From the NCBI RefSeq assembly GCF_900114085.1, contig NZ_FORU01000001.1, forward strand, positions 372,206 through 436,205: a stretch of DNA of 64,000 bases, written 5' to 3'. The notes beneath the pieces are model-generated. The model saw nothing but the letters and a program-made list of their open reading frames with translations. It ran no database searches and was not told the DNA's origin. Made by a program: the position numbers and the translations under genes. This stretch comes from Myroides guanonis (GTDB lineage Bacteria > Bacteroidota > Bacteroidia > Flavobacteriales > Flavobacteriaceae). Shown here piece by piece: positions 9,137-18,484 of the stretch (positions are counted from its first letter, which is position 1; each line of letters opens with the position of its first letter).

Positions 9137-9814
9137 TTATTTAGTATTTATAGCATCATCATATCTCTTACTGACTTCTTTCCAATTTAATACATCCCAA
9201 ATAGCAGTAAGATAATCAGCTCTCTTATTTTGATATTTTAAGTAATAGGCATGTTCCCAAACATCAATTCCTAGAATAGGAGTACCTTTTTGTTCAACTA
9301 CATCCATAAGGGGATTATCTTGATTTGCAGTTGAACTTACGAATAACTTACCATTTTTATCAACTGAAAGCCAAGCCCAACCAGAACCAAATCTATCAGC
9401 TCCAGCTTTAGACATTTGCTCCTTAAAAGATTCCATTGAGCCGAATGAAGTAGTGATTGCCTTATCTAATGCACTAGAAGGTTTTGTGTTTTTTTCTGGC
9501 GTTAAAATAGTCCAGAATAATTCGTGATTAAAATGACCACCTGCGTTGTTGCGTACTGCTGGGCTAGAAGTAGATATTTTTGAAAGAATTGTTTTAATAT
9601 CCTCCTTTTCCATAGGTGTACCAGAAATTGCTTTGTTCAAATTCGATGTATATGCAGCACCGTGTTTTGAATAATGAATTTCCATAGTTTGTGTATCAAT
9701 AGATCTCTCTAAAGCGTTGTATGAATAAGGTAGTGGTGTTTGTTTGAACTGAGCTGAAACCAATTGTGCTGAAACCAAAGCTGTGATTAAAAGGCTCGTC
9801 TTAAATAAATTCAT
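9137..9814 (-). CDS. Exported Fe/Mn superoxide dismutase
   Basis: A 225-residue iron/manganese superoxide dismutase that converts superoxide to oxygen and peroxide. A signal peptide (1-22, LVSAQLVSAQ) places it outside the cytoplasm, most likely in the periplasm. The four metal ligands are visible: His47 (MEIHYSKH), His97 (GGHFNHELFW), Asp184 and His188 (IDVWEHAYY). The family repeat regions (FGSMESFKEQMSKAG, RFGSGWAWL) are intact. Metal preference cannot be decided here. It is divergent from the large catalase gene, a sensible pairing because it produces the peroxide that catalase removes. Confidence 0.95.
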   Translation of the reverse strand: MNLFKTSLLITALVSAQLVSAQFKQTPLPYSYNALERSIDTQTMEIHYSKHGAAYTSNLNKAISGTPMEKEDIKTILSKISTSSPAVRNNAGGHFNHELFWTILTPEKNTKPSSALDKAITTSFGSMESFKEQMSKAGADRFGSGWAWLSVDKNGKLFVSSTANQDNPLMDVVEQKGTPILGIDVWEHAYYLKYQNKRADYLTAIWDVLNWKEVSKRYDDAINTK

Positions 9815-9840
9815 AGTTATGTTGTTTGAGTTAAAAATTT

Positions 9841-9848
9841 CAAAATTA
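9841..9848 (-). promoter_or_regulatory. Candidate -7 box for the superoxide dismutase gene
   Basis: The minus strand reads TAATTTTG (TAnnTTTG) 26 bp before the start codon, the expected place for a Bacteroidota promoter. No -33 motif stands out. Confidence 0.4.
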
Positions 9849-10131
9849 GATTATGATTTCGCTATGAAAAGTGAGACTATAAATATAGGAATAATGGACT
9901 TTAAAAGAGTCATAAAACAGCGTTAAATCTAGGGTTATTAAGGAAATCAAGCAAATATTGCTCCTTATAAAGTTGGAATTTTCTTATGAAACTATACTCT
10001 TAAATTAAAGTTATTTCATGTTTTTTATGAATATAAACTTCAATAAATCAATGGTTTGTATTTTTTAAATTAACGATTTAAACATGATCTATGTTGTTTT
10101 AATTAGTAATTTTAGTAAAAAACTACTAATT

Positions 10132-12252
10132 ATGGAAAAGAAAAGATCGTTTACTAAAGGTGAACAAATGAACAAACACTTAGTTGATAATTCAGATCAA
10201 AAATTAACAACAAATGATGGTTCTCCCATTTTTGATAACAACAATACGTTAAAGGCAGGAGAGCGGGGACCTTCATTGCAACAAGACCACATCTACTTTG
10301 ATAAATTGATGCATTTTGATAGGGAACGTATACCAGAACGAGTTGTGCATGCTAGGGGAAGTGGAGCTCATGGTACTTTTGAAATGAAAGAGGATATTTC
10401 TAAATATACCTGTGCTCAATTTCTACAAAAGGGTAAAAAAACAGATGTTTTTGTCCGATTTTCTACAGTAGCAGGATTTAAAGGTTCTACCGATTTGGCT
10501 CGTGATGTGAGAGGTTTTTCTGTGAAATTTTATACAGAAGATGGAAACTATGATTTGGTGGGTAATAATATTCCTGTATTTTTTATTCAAGATGCAATGA
10601 ATTTTCCAGATTTGATTCATGCTGTAAAACCAGAGCCTAATAATGAAATTCCACAAGCAGCCTCTGCTCATGATACTTTTTGGGATTTTATATCTCTTAT
10701 GCCAGAGTCGGCTCATATGGCAATGTGGGCGATGTCAGATAGAGCAATTCCAAGATCATTACGCATGATGGAAGGATTTGGTATTCATACATTCAAATTG
10801 TTAGATAAATCGGGAAAGAGCACTTTTGTAAAATTCCATTGGAAGCCTAAATTGGGTGTACACTCTGTAGCATGGAATGAAGCACAAAAGCTATCAGGAT
10901 TTAATTCTGATTATCATCGACAAGATTTATGGGAAAATATTGAAAAGGGAAATTTTCCACAATGGGATTTGGGAATACAATTGATACCAGAAGAAGACGA
11001 ATTAAAGTACTCATTTGATATCTTAGATGCTACAAAATTTATTCCAGAAGAAGTCATTCCAGTTCAAATCGTAGGTACTATGACATTAAATAGAAATCCG
11101 GAAAACTTCTTTGCTGAAACAGAACAAGTAGCTTTTGACCCGGGTAGATTAGTTCCAGGTATAGATGTAAGTAATGACCCTTTATTACAAGGTAGAATTT
11201 TTTCTTATATGGATACTCAAAATTATCGTTTAGGAGGTCCCAACTTTCATGAATTGCCAATCAATAAATCCAGCAACCAAAAACACAACAATCAGAAAGA
11301 CGGTTTTTCAAGAATGGATATATTGAAAGGAGAAGTAAGTTATTTTCCAAACAGTAAAGCATCAGGTTGTCCATATCAGGCCATGTTAAATGGAACTGAG
11401 GGATATCAATCTCATAAAGAGGTCGTAGATGGTGCAAAAGTAAGACAGCGATCTGATTCATTTGCGGACCATTTTTCTCAAGCACGTTTGTTTTACAACT
11501 CTCAATCACAACCAGAGAAAGATCATATAGTGAATGCTTTTAGTTTTGAATTAAGTAAGGTGTCGGACTCAAAAATAAGAGAGAGACAAGTGGCTATCTT
11601 GAATCAAATTGATGCTGATTTGGCAACTAAGGTTGGCGCTAATTTATCGATAACACCATCCAAAGAATTAGATGAAATGACTCTGAAGTTCGCACGACAA
11701 AATCATCCGAATTATCCATTAGATAAAGTGAAAACGGAAGTAGATAAGTCTGAAGCATTAAGTATGAAGGTGAAAAAGAATGAAGGTACTATTCAAACTC
11801 GAAAAGTAGCCTTTTTAGTAGAAGAAGGAGTATCGAAAAAGAGTGTCGAAGATATGAAAAAAGCATTGGAGAAAGAAGGAGCAGAAGCAGTTTTAATAGG
11901 GAAAAAAGTTGGACCATTAACCTTTTTAGAAGGAGGAACGGTTACTATAGCTCATACTTATCTTACAGATCCATCAGTACTATATGATGCGGTATTTACA
12001 CCAAATGGAAAGTCTATTGAATTGCTAAAGCGAAATCCTGATTATTTCGAATTCATTCACGATGCTTATAAACACTGTAAAGTTTTAGCCTTTGCTAAAG
12101 ACGCCGAATCTTTGTTGCAGAAATCTTTTGTAGAGAAAGATAATGGAGTGATTTTAGAAAAAGACTCTTCAGATTATTCATCTGTATTTATAAATATGAT
12201 GAAGCAGCATCGTGTTTGGGAAAGAGAAGCCGCGCGAAAAGTACCATCATAA
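10132..12252 (+). CDS. katE: Large-subunit (clade II) monofunctional catalase
   Basis: A 706-residue heme catalase of the HPII/KatE type, degrading hydrogen peroxide. Visible catalytic parts are the His loop (RVVHARGSGAHGTFE), the distal Asn (VGNNIPVFFIQDAMNFPD) and the proximal heme-ligand Tyr (GRIFSYMDTQNYRLGGPNF). The extra C-terminal ~150 residues (RKVAFLVEEGVSKKSVEDMK onward) form the flavodoxin/DJ-1-like domain that marks clade II enzymes. A longer in-frame start at 10084 would add a hydrophobic stretch unlike the family; the start at 10132 (MEKKRSFTKG) is preferred. It is divergent from the exported superoxide dismutase. Confidence 0.95.
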   Translation: MEKKRSFTKGEQMNKHLVDNSDQKLTTNDGSPIFDNNNTLKAGERGPSLQQDHIYFDKLMHFDRERIPERVVHARGSGAHGTFEMKEDISKYTCAQFLQKGKKTDVFVRFSTVAGFKGSTDLARDVRGFSVKFYTEDGNYDLVGNNIPVFFIQDAMNFPDLIHAVKPEPNNEIPQAASAHDTFWDFISLMPESAHMAMWAMSDRAIPRSLRMMEGFGIHTFKLLDKSGKSTFVKFHWKPKLGVHSVAWNEAQKLSGFNSDYHRQDLWENIEKGNFPQWDLGIQLIPEEDELKYSFDILDATKFIPEEVIPVQIVGTMTLNRNPENFFAETEQVAFDPGRLVPGIDVSNDPLLQGRIFSYMDTQNYRLGGPNFHELPINKSSNQKHNNQKDGFSRMDILKGEVSYFPNSKASGCPYQAMLNGTEGYQSHKEVVDGAKVRQRSDSFADHFSQARLFYNSQSQPEKDHIVNAFSFELSKVSDSKIRERQVAILNQIDADLATKVGANLSITPSKELDEMTLKFARQNHPNYPLDKVKTEVDKSEALSMKVKKNEGTIQTRKVAFLVEEGVSKKSVEDMKKALEKEGAEAVLIGKKVGPLTFLEGGTVTIAHTYLTDPSVLYDAVFTPNGKSIELLKRNPDYFEFIHDAYKHCKVLAFAKDAESLLQKSFVEKDNGVILEKDSSDYSSVFINMMKQHRVWEREAARKVPS

Positions 12253-12277
12253 TTGTTTAAGAAACAGTATTGTCATA

Positions 12278-12317
12278 AAAGACCAAGACCTCTTTTTAAA
12301 AAGAGGTCTTGGTCTTT
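12278..12317. terminator. Bidirectional terminator between katE and the LOG gene
   Basis: A perfect 20-bp palindrome (arm AAAGACCAAGACCTCTTTTT, no loop bases) lies between two convergent genes and ends next to the LOG stop codon. The A/T outer arms give a T run in both directions. Confidence 0.9.
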
Positions 12318-12318
12318 A

Positions 12319-12900
12319 TTATACTTCTTCTTTATTAATCCATTTTTGAACCGTTGGCGCTTTGTAATTTTTCATTTGTTGTAATAAGTCTTCTATATTG
12401 TCACTTATAAGTAACATATCTCTATTTATTTGCTTTAAGAAACCTTTGTCAACCATAGTTTGAATAAAACTTAAAAGGTCATTGAAAAAACCGTTTACAT
12501 TTAGAAGAGCTACGGGTTTTTTATGTAAACCCAATTGAGCCCATGTAAGCATTTCAAAAAATTCTTCAAGTGTACCAAAACCACCAGGAAGTGCAATAGT
12601 ACCATCAGAAAGTTCGTCCATTTTAGTTTTTCGTTGATGCATTGTTTCTACTAGTATAAGTTCGCTTAAACCCTCATGTGCGATTTCTACTCTTTTTAAA
12701 AAAGTTGGTAATACCCCAATAGCTATTCCTCCACTCTCTAAAGCACCATTGGCAACAGCTCCCATCAATCCTACTTTTGCACCACCATACACAAGTTCGA
12801 TTTTTTCTTTCGCTAATGCTTTTCCTACTGTATAGGCTTGTTCCTCGAATAGTTTTTCTGTACCATAACTTGATCCACAAAACACGGTAATTCTCTTCAT
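12319..12900 (-). CDS. LOG-family nucleoside 5'-monophosphate phosphoribohydrolase
   Basis: A 193-residue LOG (lonely guy) protein of the TIGR00730 family. Characterised members cleave the N-glycosidic bond of cytokinin riboside 5'-monophosphate or AMP. The signature LPGGFGTLEEFFEMLTWAQ is intact, as are the N-terminal VFCGSSYG nucleotide-fold start and the MHQRKTKMDELSD region. Length is standard. In bacteria the natural substrate is usually unclear and a role in purine salvage is plausible. It shares the perfect palindromic terminator with katE. Confidence 0.92.
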   Translation of the reverse strand: MKRITVFCGSSYGTEKLFEEQAYTVGKALAKEKIELVYGGAKVGLMGAVANGALESGGIAIGVLPTFLKRVEIAHEGLSELILVETMHQRKTKMDELSDGTIALPGGFGTLEEFFEMLTWAQLGLHKKPVALLNVNGFFNDLLSFIQTMVDKGFLKQINRDMLLISDNIEDLLQQMKNYKAPTVQKWINKEEV

Positions 12901-13044
12901 AATATCTCTTTTAGAATTCTAAAACGACGTCAAATTTTGTGCGCTTATGAGACAAATATATTTAATTTATCATAGAATAATATGACAATATCTTGACATA
13001 ATAATATATTATTGATATCTGATCCTGTTGTAATCTATTGTTTT

Positions 13045-13563
13045 TTAATTGTGTAGTTTTTTTATTGCTTCTATATATATCTTTCGAATACTGTTTTTTT
13101 CCTCTTTCTCACAAATACTTTTAATTGTTGAAAGTAAGGTTTCGTTATAAGTAGTTTTCATTTTCAAAATTTCTCCCAATGCAAATGCAGAACTCCAACG
13201 AACTACGGTTCCTTCATGATTAGTGTTTATCAATAAATTATCAATCGCTTGTTGTAAGTTGGAAGTAAATAAGGGAGCAATGTTTCCAATAACCTTAGCA
13301 CTTTCCCATTTCACTCTGGGAGCTTTGGAGGTGAGGGCAGTAGTAACAAAGTTCAGTAATGTTTCATCAGCAACTTTTGGATTTTGCTTGGTAACATACT
13401 CAATAGCCTCTATACAAGTAGCTTTTGTGGAGTCCTTTTCATTTTCAGCGAAAGCTAGTAATTCTTCAATAGGAAGTGAACCATCTAAAACCCATTTGAA
13501 AAGAACTTCTGTTTTCTCTTTAGGTTTTAGTGATTTGTCATTAAAAAGTTCTTTTATTCTCAT
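13045..13563 (-). CDS. HEAT-repeat protein
   Basis: A 172-residue all-helical protein built of HEAT-type repeats, for example APRVKWESAKVIGNIAPLF and GTVVRWSSAFALGEIL at about residues 80-130. Such scaffolds bind proteins or nucleic acids, and no catalytic residues are seen. It has no signal peptide. It lies 46 bp downstream of the response regulator on the same strand and could be the last gene of that transcript. A second, different HEAT protein is encoded near 37 kb. Confidence 0.75.
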   Translation of the reverse strand: MRIKELFNDKSLKPKEKTEVLFKWVLDGSLPIEELLAFAENEKDSTKATCIEAIEYVTKQNPKVADETLLNFVTTALTSKAPRVKWESAKVIGNIAPLFTSNLQQAIDNLLINTNHEGTVVRWSSAFALGEILKMKTTYNETLLSTIKSICEKEEKNSIRKIYIEAIKKLHN

Positions 13564-13609
13564 ATTTAAACTTGTATGTTACCATATAAATACATCAAAA
13601 AACTAGTTT

Positions 13610-14239
13610 TTAAATCAACTTATTTTCAGTTGCTATTTTAACTAGTTCAATCATATTTTTTGCTTTAAACTTTTGCAGTAAATTTCTGCGATGTGTTTCA
13701 ACTGTAATCACTGAAATAAACAATTTTTCAGCAATTTCATTTGAAGTATTTCCAAGAGCGATTGCTTGTAGAATTTGATGCTCTCGTTTAGTTAGACGTG
13801 GAAGTTCAAAATTATTTAAAGAAGAACGCAACATAATCTCTTGTACTTCCTTACTTAAAGCAAGACCTCCATTAATTGCATTTTCAACACATTGAATAAT
13901 TTCATCTGCATCTGCGTTTTTTAAAATATAACCGTTTCCGCCATTTTCTAAAAATCTAAAAATTATACTTCTTTCAGCTTGATTACTTATCCCAATTACA
14001 ATAGTCTGTGGAGATTGTTGTTTTATAATTTTACAGAAATCTAAACCATTTCCATCACTTAAAACAATGTCTAACAAAAGAACATCTATTCGGTTTTCTT
14101 TGATGAAATCTAACACAGCAGACCCTTTTGTAAATGAGAAAATTTGAAAATTCGTTTCTTGTTGTAACAATGACTTCAAACCCTCTAAAATCATAGGGTG
14201 GTCATCTACAATTGCTAAATTCAAATGATTTTTATACAT
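13610..14239 (-). CDS. NarL/FixJ-type response regulator
   Basis: A 209-residue response regulator. The receiver domain (1-~120) has the acidic pair in IVDDHPMILEGL, the phospho-acceptor Asp in VLLLDIVLSDGNG and the conserved Lys in GYILKNADADE. The C-terminal LuxR helix-turn-helix spans about 145-205 (LTKREHQILQAIALGNTSNE, ISVITVETHRRNLLQKF). It overlaps the sensor kinase gene by 8 bp, which shows co-expression and a cognate pair. Confidence 0.93.
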   Translation of the reverse strand: MYKNHLNLAIVDDHPMILEGLKSLLQQETNFQIFSFTKGSAVLDFIKENRIDVLLLDIVLSDGNGLDFCKIIKQQSPQTIVIGISNQAERSIIFRFLENGGNGYILKNADADEIIQCVENAINGGLALSKEVQEIMLRSSLNNFELPRLTKREHQILQAIALGNTSNEIAEKLFISVITVETHRRNLLQKFKAKNMIELVKIATENKLI

Positions 14240-16187
14240 TACATTCTACATTAATGGTTGTTCCCTCACCTTTTTTTGAAATAATATCTAGAGTTCCATT
14301 TATTAAGCGAACCCGGTTTTCAATGTTCTTTATACCTAGCCCATAATTTATTTCCGACTTGTTAAAACCTATTCCATCATCCTCAATCGTTAAACTAATT
14401 GTTTTTTCATTTTGACTTATTTGTACAATCACATTTTGAGCCTGTGCATATTTTATAACGTTGCTGATACTTTCTTGAGTAATTCGATACAGCGCTAGTT
14501 GAGTTTGAAACGGAATATTTTCGGAAATATTGAAGGCTTCAAACTGAATAGAAAAATGTTTGTTGTTCATAGACTCACAAAGCTCTTTTAAGGCAATCTC
14601 CAGTCCTAAATTTTTCAATGTTTCAGGCATTAAGTTTCTGGAAATACGTCTCATTTCTACTATGGATTTATCAATTTTTTCTCGAATCTCAGTCGTTTTG
14701 TCATACCCCAATGAGGACAGCGACATTCGAATGTTTGCCAACATACCACCCATACTATCATGAAGGTCTTGAGCTATACGTTGTCTTTCCTGTTCTTCAC
14801 CTTGTAAAACAGCTTGTGTAGCTTCATATTTCCTTTCATTTTCAATATGTAGTAAATCTTGTTGATGACTAATATTTATTTGCTTATTTAACTTTTGTTG
14901 ATTCTTATATGTTCTGTAAATTAAAAAAGCAATAATTGAGCTTAATCCAAGAGCAATTGCCAAGAAGACAATACGTAGGTTTTTGTTTTTAGCTATTAAT
15001 TCATTTTCTTTTTTTTCTCTTTCTAACCTATCAATTGTTTGTTGTTTTTCTGATGTCTCATATAGAATTTCTAGTTCATTCATCTTCTCTAGCAACTTTT
15101 GTTGCTGTAAACTATCATTTAAAACACTCGATTTCTTCATCCAATCATATGCTTGCTTGTGATTTCCCAATACATCATTAACTGCTGCCAATTGTGTGTA
15201 AGTAATCTTTCGATTCACAGATTCTTTACTGAGAATATTTTCATCCAAAATTGTCTCTAACTGTAATTTTGCCTTATGATAGTTTTTCTGCATTAAGTAT
15301 ACATTGTACATTCGAAAATACAGCATGTGTAAGAGTTTGGGTTGATTTTTATCCTTGGCTATTTTAGCGCCCTTATTTAAGCTAAGTAGAGCCAAATCAT
15401 AATCCTCCCTAGTTGTATAATACATAGCTTCTTGATAATAATAATTGGCTAAGTGTTGTGAATTAGGATATTGATTTATAATATGATTTGCTTTATCTAA
15501 ATAAATCTTTGCCGATTTGCTGTCAGGTTTATAACAATAGTTACTAACCAGATTAAAATAAGTGATTAAATGTACAGTCTTTTGCTCTGGTATCTTCTTC
15601 AATTGCTCTAATGCTTTTTTATGATACTCTTCTGCCGTGTCAAATTGACCAACAGACATGAAGGTAAGTCCTAATTGCGTATATGAATAGGCTAAAAACT
15701 CCACGTTTCCACTTTTTTCACTTAGTGGAATACACTGTTCAGTTAATGTTTTGACCAGAACATCATAACCTTTGTCTTCAACTTGAATATAGGCAAAATT
15801 GTATATAGCTTTTAAGAGTATTTCACTTTGTTTCGTGTTGTTCTTAAGTAGTTTTATGGAATTTTCATAATGCTGTTTTGCTTTGGTCTTATCACCGTTA
15901 TAGGTGTAGAACACACCTTGGTAATATTCTAAAATACCGACTGGCAAGTTATTCTCTGCGGATAATACTTTATTGAGTGCTTGCCAACTTTTAAGCCTAT
16001 CAGATTGAGCCCAATACTCAGATAATAAAAGATAATTATATAGACGAATGCTGTCGTTTGTTTCTGTCTCAATCTTACTATTAAGTTGATTTAAATATTT
16101 TTTCTCGTCTAACGGTATCAATTGTTGTGACCATAAAATATGGTTACAAAACAAGAATATAATTAATAAGGTTATTTTTTTAAACAT
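14232..16187 (-). CDS. Sensor histidine kinase with extracytoplasmic TPR repeats
   Basis: A 651-residue membrane histidine kinase. Order: signal peptide (1-21), TPR repeats over about 40-360 (YQGVFYTYNGDKTKAKQHYE, AYSYTQLGLTFMSVGQFDTA), a coiled coil, one membrane segment near 405 (IVFLAIALGLSSIIAFLIY), a HisKA_3 dimerisation helix with the phospho-acceptor His in QDLHDSMGG, and a HATPase domain (ALYRITQESISNVIKYAQ; DDGIGFN; GLGIKNIENRV). This is a common Bacteroidota layout in which the TPR part senses a periplasmic or protein signal. It pairs with the NarL-type regulator it overlaps. The signal is unknown. Confidence 0.92.
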   Translation of the reverse strand: MFKKITLLIIFLFCNHILWSQQLIPLDEKKYLNQLNSKIETETNDSIRLYNYLLLSEYWAQSDRLKSWQALNKVLSAENNLPVGILEYYQGVFYTYNGDKTKAKQHYENSIKLLKNNTKQSEILLKAIYNFAYIQVEDKGYDVLVKTLTEQCIPLSEKSGNVEFLAYSYTQLGLTFMSVGQFDTAEEYHKKALEQLKKIPEQKTVHLITYFNLVSNYCYKPDSKSAKIYLDKANHIINQYPNSQHLANYYYQEAMYYTTREDYDLALLSLNKGAKIAKDKNQPKLLHMLYFRMYNVYLMQKNYHKAKLQLETILDENILSKESVNRKITYTQLAAVNDVLGNHKQAYDWMKKSSVLNDSLQQQKLLEKMNELEILYETSEKQQTIDRLEREKKENELIAKNKNLRIVFLAIALGLSSIIAFLIYRTYKNQQKLNKQINISHQQDLLHIENERKYEATQAVLQGEEQERQRIAQDLHDSMGGMLANIRMSLSSLGYDKTTEIREKIDKSIVEMRRISRNLMPETLKNLGLEIALKELCESMNNKHFSIQFEAFNISENIPFQTQLALYRITQESISNVIKYAQAQNVIVQISQNEKTISLTIEDDGIGFNKSEINYGLGIKNIENRVRLINGTLDIISKKGEGTTINVECNV

Positions 16188-16355
16188 TGATTTCTTTGAT
16201 TAAACCACAAATATCAAAATAAAAAGTGCTTTTTATTTACAATAAAATAAAAATCATGGTAAACCATTAGAAATAAAATCATGGTTTGCAATGATTGTAA
16301 TGAGTTTGTTATTTATAGAAATTTGTCTTCTACAAACAATATAAAAAATAGGGTT

Positions 16356-16832
16356 ATGAATAAACTTAATATCAAAATCGCTCTTTTAGGAGTCTTTTCA
16401 GTGTTAGCACTTGGAACATTAGCTACAGGTTGTAGTAAAGACGATAACGGATCAGAAGATTTATCAAAAGGAAGTCATTACAAAATCACAGCAACACTTA
16501 ATAATGTCAATTCAGATGATGATTTTGTATCAATAGCAGTATCTGGTGGGAATCTAGCTGGAAAAACAGATGTTTGGAAAGTTAATGGAGTGGTTAAACC
16601 AGGTGAATCTGCCATTGGATTGGGTGATAATGATTTCATAGGAGCAACAAAAACTTATGTTATTGAAACAACCGTTCCTATTAGAGCATTTGCAGGTGGA
16701 GTACAAATAATCAATTACGGTGAAAGCTTACCCCTAAGTTTGAAGATAGAAAAAAACAATGAAACTGTAGTGAATGAGAACTTGACACTTACGGGAGATG
16801 GAGCTGATTTTACTAAACAATATTCATTCTAA
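16356..16832 (+). CDS. Small exported lipoprotein, unknown
   Basis: A 158-residue lipoprotein. The start at 16356 (MNKLNIKIALLG) gives a proper lipoprotein signal ending LATGC; an upstream in-frame ATG at 16281 would add an implausible polar extension. The mature part begins SKDDNGSED, an acidic stretch typical of surface export in Flavobacteriia, followed by one beta-sandwich-like domain with alternating strands (VSIAVSGGNLAGKTDVWKVN; LPLSLKIEKNNETVVNEN). No family recognised. It is divergent from the sensor kinase gene and followed by a terminator. Confidence 0.75.
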   Translation: MNKLNIKIALLGVFSVLALGTLATGCSKDDNGSEDLSKGSHYKITATLNNVNSDDDFVSIAVSGGNLAGKTDVWKVNGVVKPGESAIGLGDNDFIGATKTYVIETTVPIRAFAGGVQIINYGESLPLSLKIEKNNETVVNENLTLTGDGADFTKQYSF

Positions 16833-17268
16833 TAAGGTTAAAAAAAATATAACATATATATAGTTTGATTGAAAAAATACAATCAAAAATTATTGAATAG
16901 AATTAGTTAGAATTGATTTGTGGATAAACTTTATTTCAAAATCAATTTATTTTAACCTCCTAGACTTTGTATTGATAAAAGCAAACAAAGATTAGGAGGT
17001 TTTGTTTTAAAATCTTTTGTCAGAGTGTTGCTTATAGTACTGTTTCGTTTTTAAGAACATTATAGATTCATTTGTGGTAATTCAAATAGTAAACCATTTT
17101 TTAGTTTTAATAATGATTCTATGTAAGTTATTACAATTAGATTATTCAGAAGCGCTTATTGAAAAAAGAGAGTGCTATTGCAAATGGAGTAACACCTGTT
17201 TAAAACAATTGTATTTAATAAGTTTGTTGTTTATATTTGATAATAAAAGAAACTACAACTAAGAAAAA
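16833..17268. other. Intergenic region
   Basis: Apart from the terminator at 16954-17008 nothing was identified. A 62-codon frame at 17074-17262 lacks any protein-like pattern and is not called. Confidence 0.5.
16954..17008 (+). terminator. Intrinsic terminator
   Basis: The arms AACCTCCTA and TAGGAGGTT pair, with a further CTTTG/CAAAG inside, and are followed by TTGTTTT. It lies 120 bp after the lipoprotein gene. Confidence 0.75.
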
Positions 17269-18033
17269 ATGCCATTTACTTTTACACACCCAGCTATTGT
17301 TTTACCATTGACATTCTTACCTCGAAAATGGTATTCTTTAACTGGACTTGTAGTAGGAAGTCTAACACCGGATTTTGAGTATTTTTTGAGAATGAGAATT
17401 GAGAGTAATTATAGCCATACATTAAGTGGTTTGTTTTGGTTCGACTTACCTTTGGGGATTTTACTTACTTTCATATTTCACAATATTGTTCGTGATAACT
17501 TGTATGATAATTTACCTTTTATTTTTAGCTCACGACTTATAAAGTTTAAAGAGTTTAACTGGAATAATTACTTTAATAAAAATTGGTTTGTAGTTGTAAT
17601 TTCAGTTTTGATAGGTGCTAGTTCACATATCTTTTGGGATAGTTTTACACATGACACTGGTTTTTTCGTTCAGGAAATTTCAATATTAGCTAGTTCAATA
17701 GAACTCTTTGGAAAACGAATTCCAATTTTGAAAATATTGCAACATACAAGTTCTTTAATAGGGGGGGGTGTCATTATTTTTTCATTATTAAAAATTCCAT
17801 CCAACAAAAACGTAAAAACACAACCACATAAAAAGTATTGGGGAATTTTGATAACACTGACTTTAGTTATTATAGGAATTCGCCTTCTAAGTGGATTAGA
17901 TTATAGGTTATATGGACATGTTATAGTGACAGCAATTTCAGCAGGATTAACCTCATTAATTCTGACTTCTTGTATTATAAAAGCAAATCTTATTTATCTT
18001 AAAAAGACTAATCATACTTACACTAAAAAATAA
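17269..18033 (+). CDS. DUF4184-family membrane protein
   Basis: A 254-residue integral membrane protein starting MPFTFTHPAIVLPL, the signature of the DUF4184 family, followed by GLVVGSLTPDFEYFL and SHIFWDSFTHDTGF. The conserved His and Asp residues (HPA, PDFEYF, HIFWDSFTH) recall the phospholipase C/metal-dependent hydrolase pattern of related membrane proteins such as YdjM, so a metal-dependent lipid role is possible but unproven. It has about six membrane segments (for example VVISVLIGASSHIFW, VIVTAISAGLTSLILT). Confidence 0.85.
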   Translation: MPFTFTHPAIVLPLTFLPRKWYSLTGLVVGSLTPDFEYFLRMRIESNYSHTLSGLFWFDLPLGILLTFIFHNIVRDNLYDNLPFIFSSRLIKFKEFNWNNYFNKNWFVVVISVLIGASSHIFWDSFTHDTGFFVQEISILASSIELFGKRIPILKILQHTSSLIGGGVIIFSLLKIPSNKNVKTQPHKKYWGILITLTLVIIGIRLLSGLDYRLYGHVIVTAISAGLTSLILTSCIIKANLIYLKKTNHTYTKK

Positions 18034-18065
18034 CCCGATAACTGAATCATTGGAGTTATCGGGTT
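18032..18065. terminator. Bidirectional terminator
   Basis: AACCCGATAACT pairs perfectly with AGTTATCGGGTT over 12 bp, with a 10-base loop, followed by TTTT. It lies between the DUF4184 gene and the convergent broken gene ending at 18072. The same arm sequence recurs in the terminator at 22599. Confidence 0.85.
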
Positions 18066-18071
18066 TTATAC

Positions 18072-18479
18072 TTACTTATTAAGTTGTAAATCTTGTTTGA
18101 TTCTGTCTTCCGTTGGATGTAGGTAAATTATATATAAAATCACCAGGAGACCGAGCAACATCAGTTCTGGTTTTAGAATTAAAATAAGAAAAGCAGCTCC
18201 TTCTAAAATAGCCCATCTAATGATAGATGCAGTTTGGAATATAGCTAAGTTATCTTCCCATTTCTTTTGTTGATCAGCTTTTTTTAATGTCGACTTAAAA
18301 AAGAAATTACTGATAAAAAAGGCTGCTATTGGGATAGCAAATTACACTAAAGAAGATGATGTTAGGCTAGGCAGTTTTAAAGTTTCTAAAGAAAGGTTAC
18401 CTAAAACGAAATATGCCATAACTACTCCGGCACACAGGCCTAAATGAATTGTTCGTAAAGTTTTAATTTTTTCGGTCAT
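18072..18479 (-). pseudogene. Small membrane-protein gene broken by one nonsense codon
   Basis: The minus strand from ATG 18479 reads MTEKIKTLRTIHLGLCAGVV and continues in one frame for 136 codons to TAA at 18072, interrupted only by TAA at 18342-18344 (codon 46). Readthrough continues as FAIPIAAFFISNFFFK and then LMLLGLLVILYIIYLHPTEDR, so the frame is intact on both sides. A CAA-to-TAA change would explain it. The protein would be a three- to four-helix membrane protein. It lies 5 bp after the LytTR regulator and is probably the third gene of that operon. Sequencing error, or a functional truncated product, cannot be excluded. Confidence 0.75.
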
Positions 18480-18484
18480 GTTTT

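Noticed and set aside
17074..17262. 62-codon open frame
   Set aside because: No protein-like pattern, poor start context, and it sits in a gap after a terminator.
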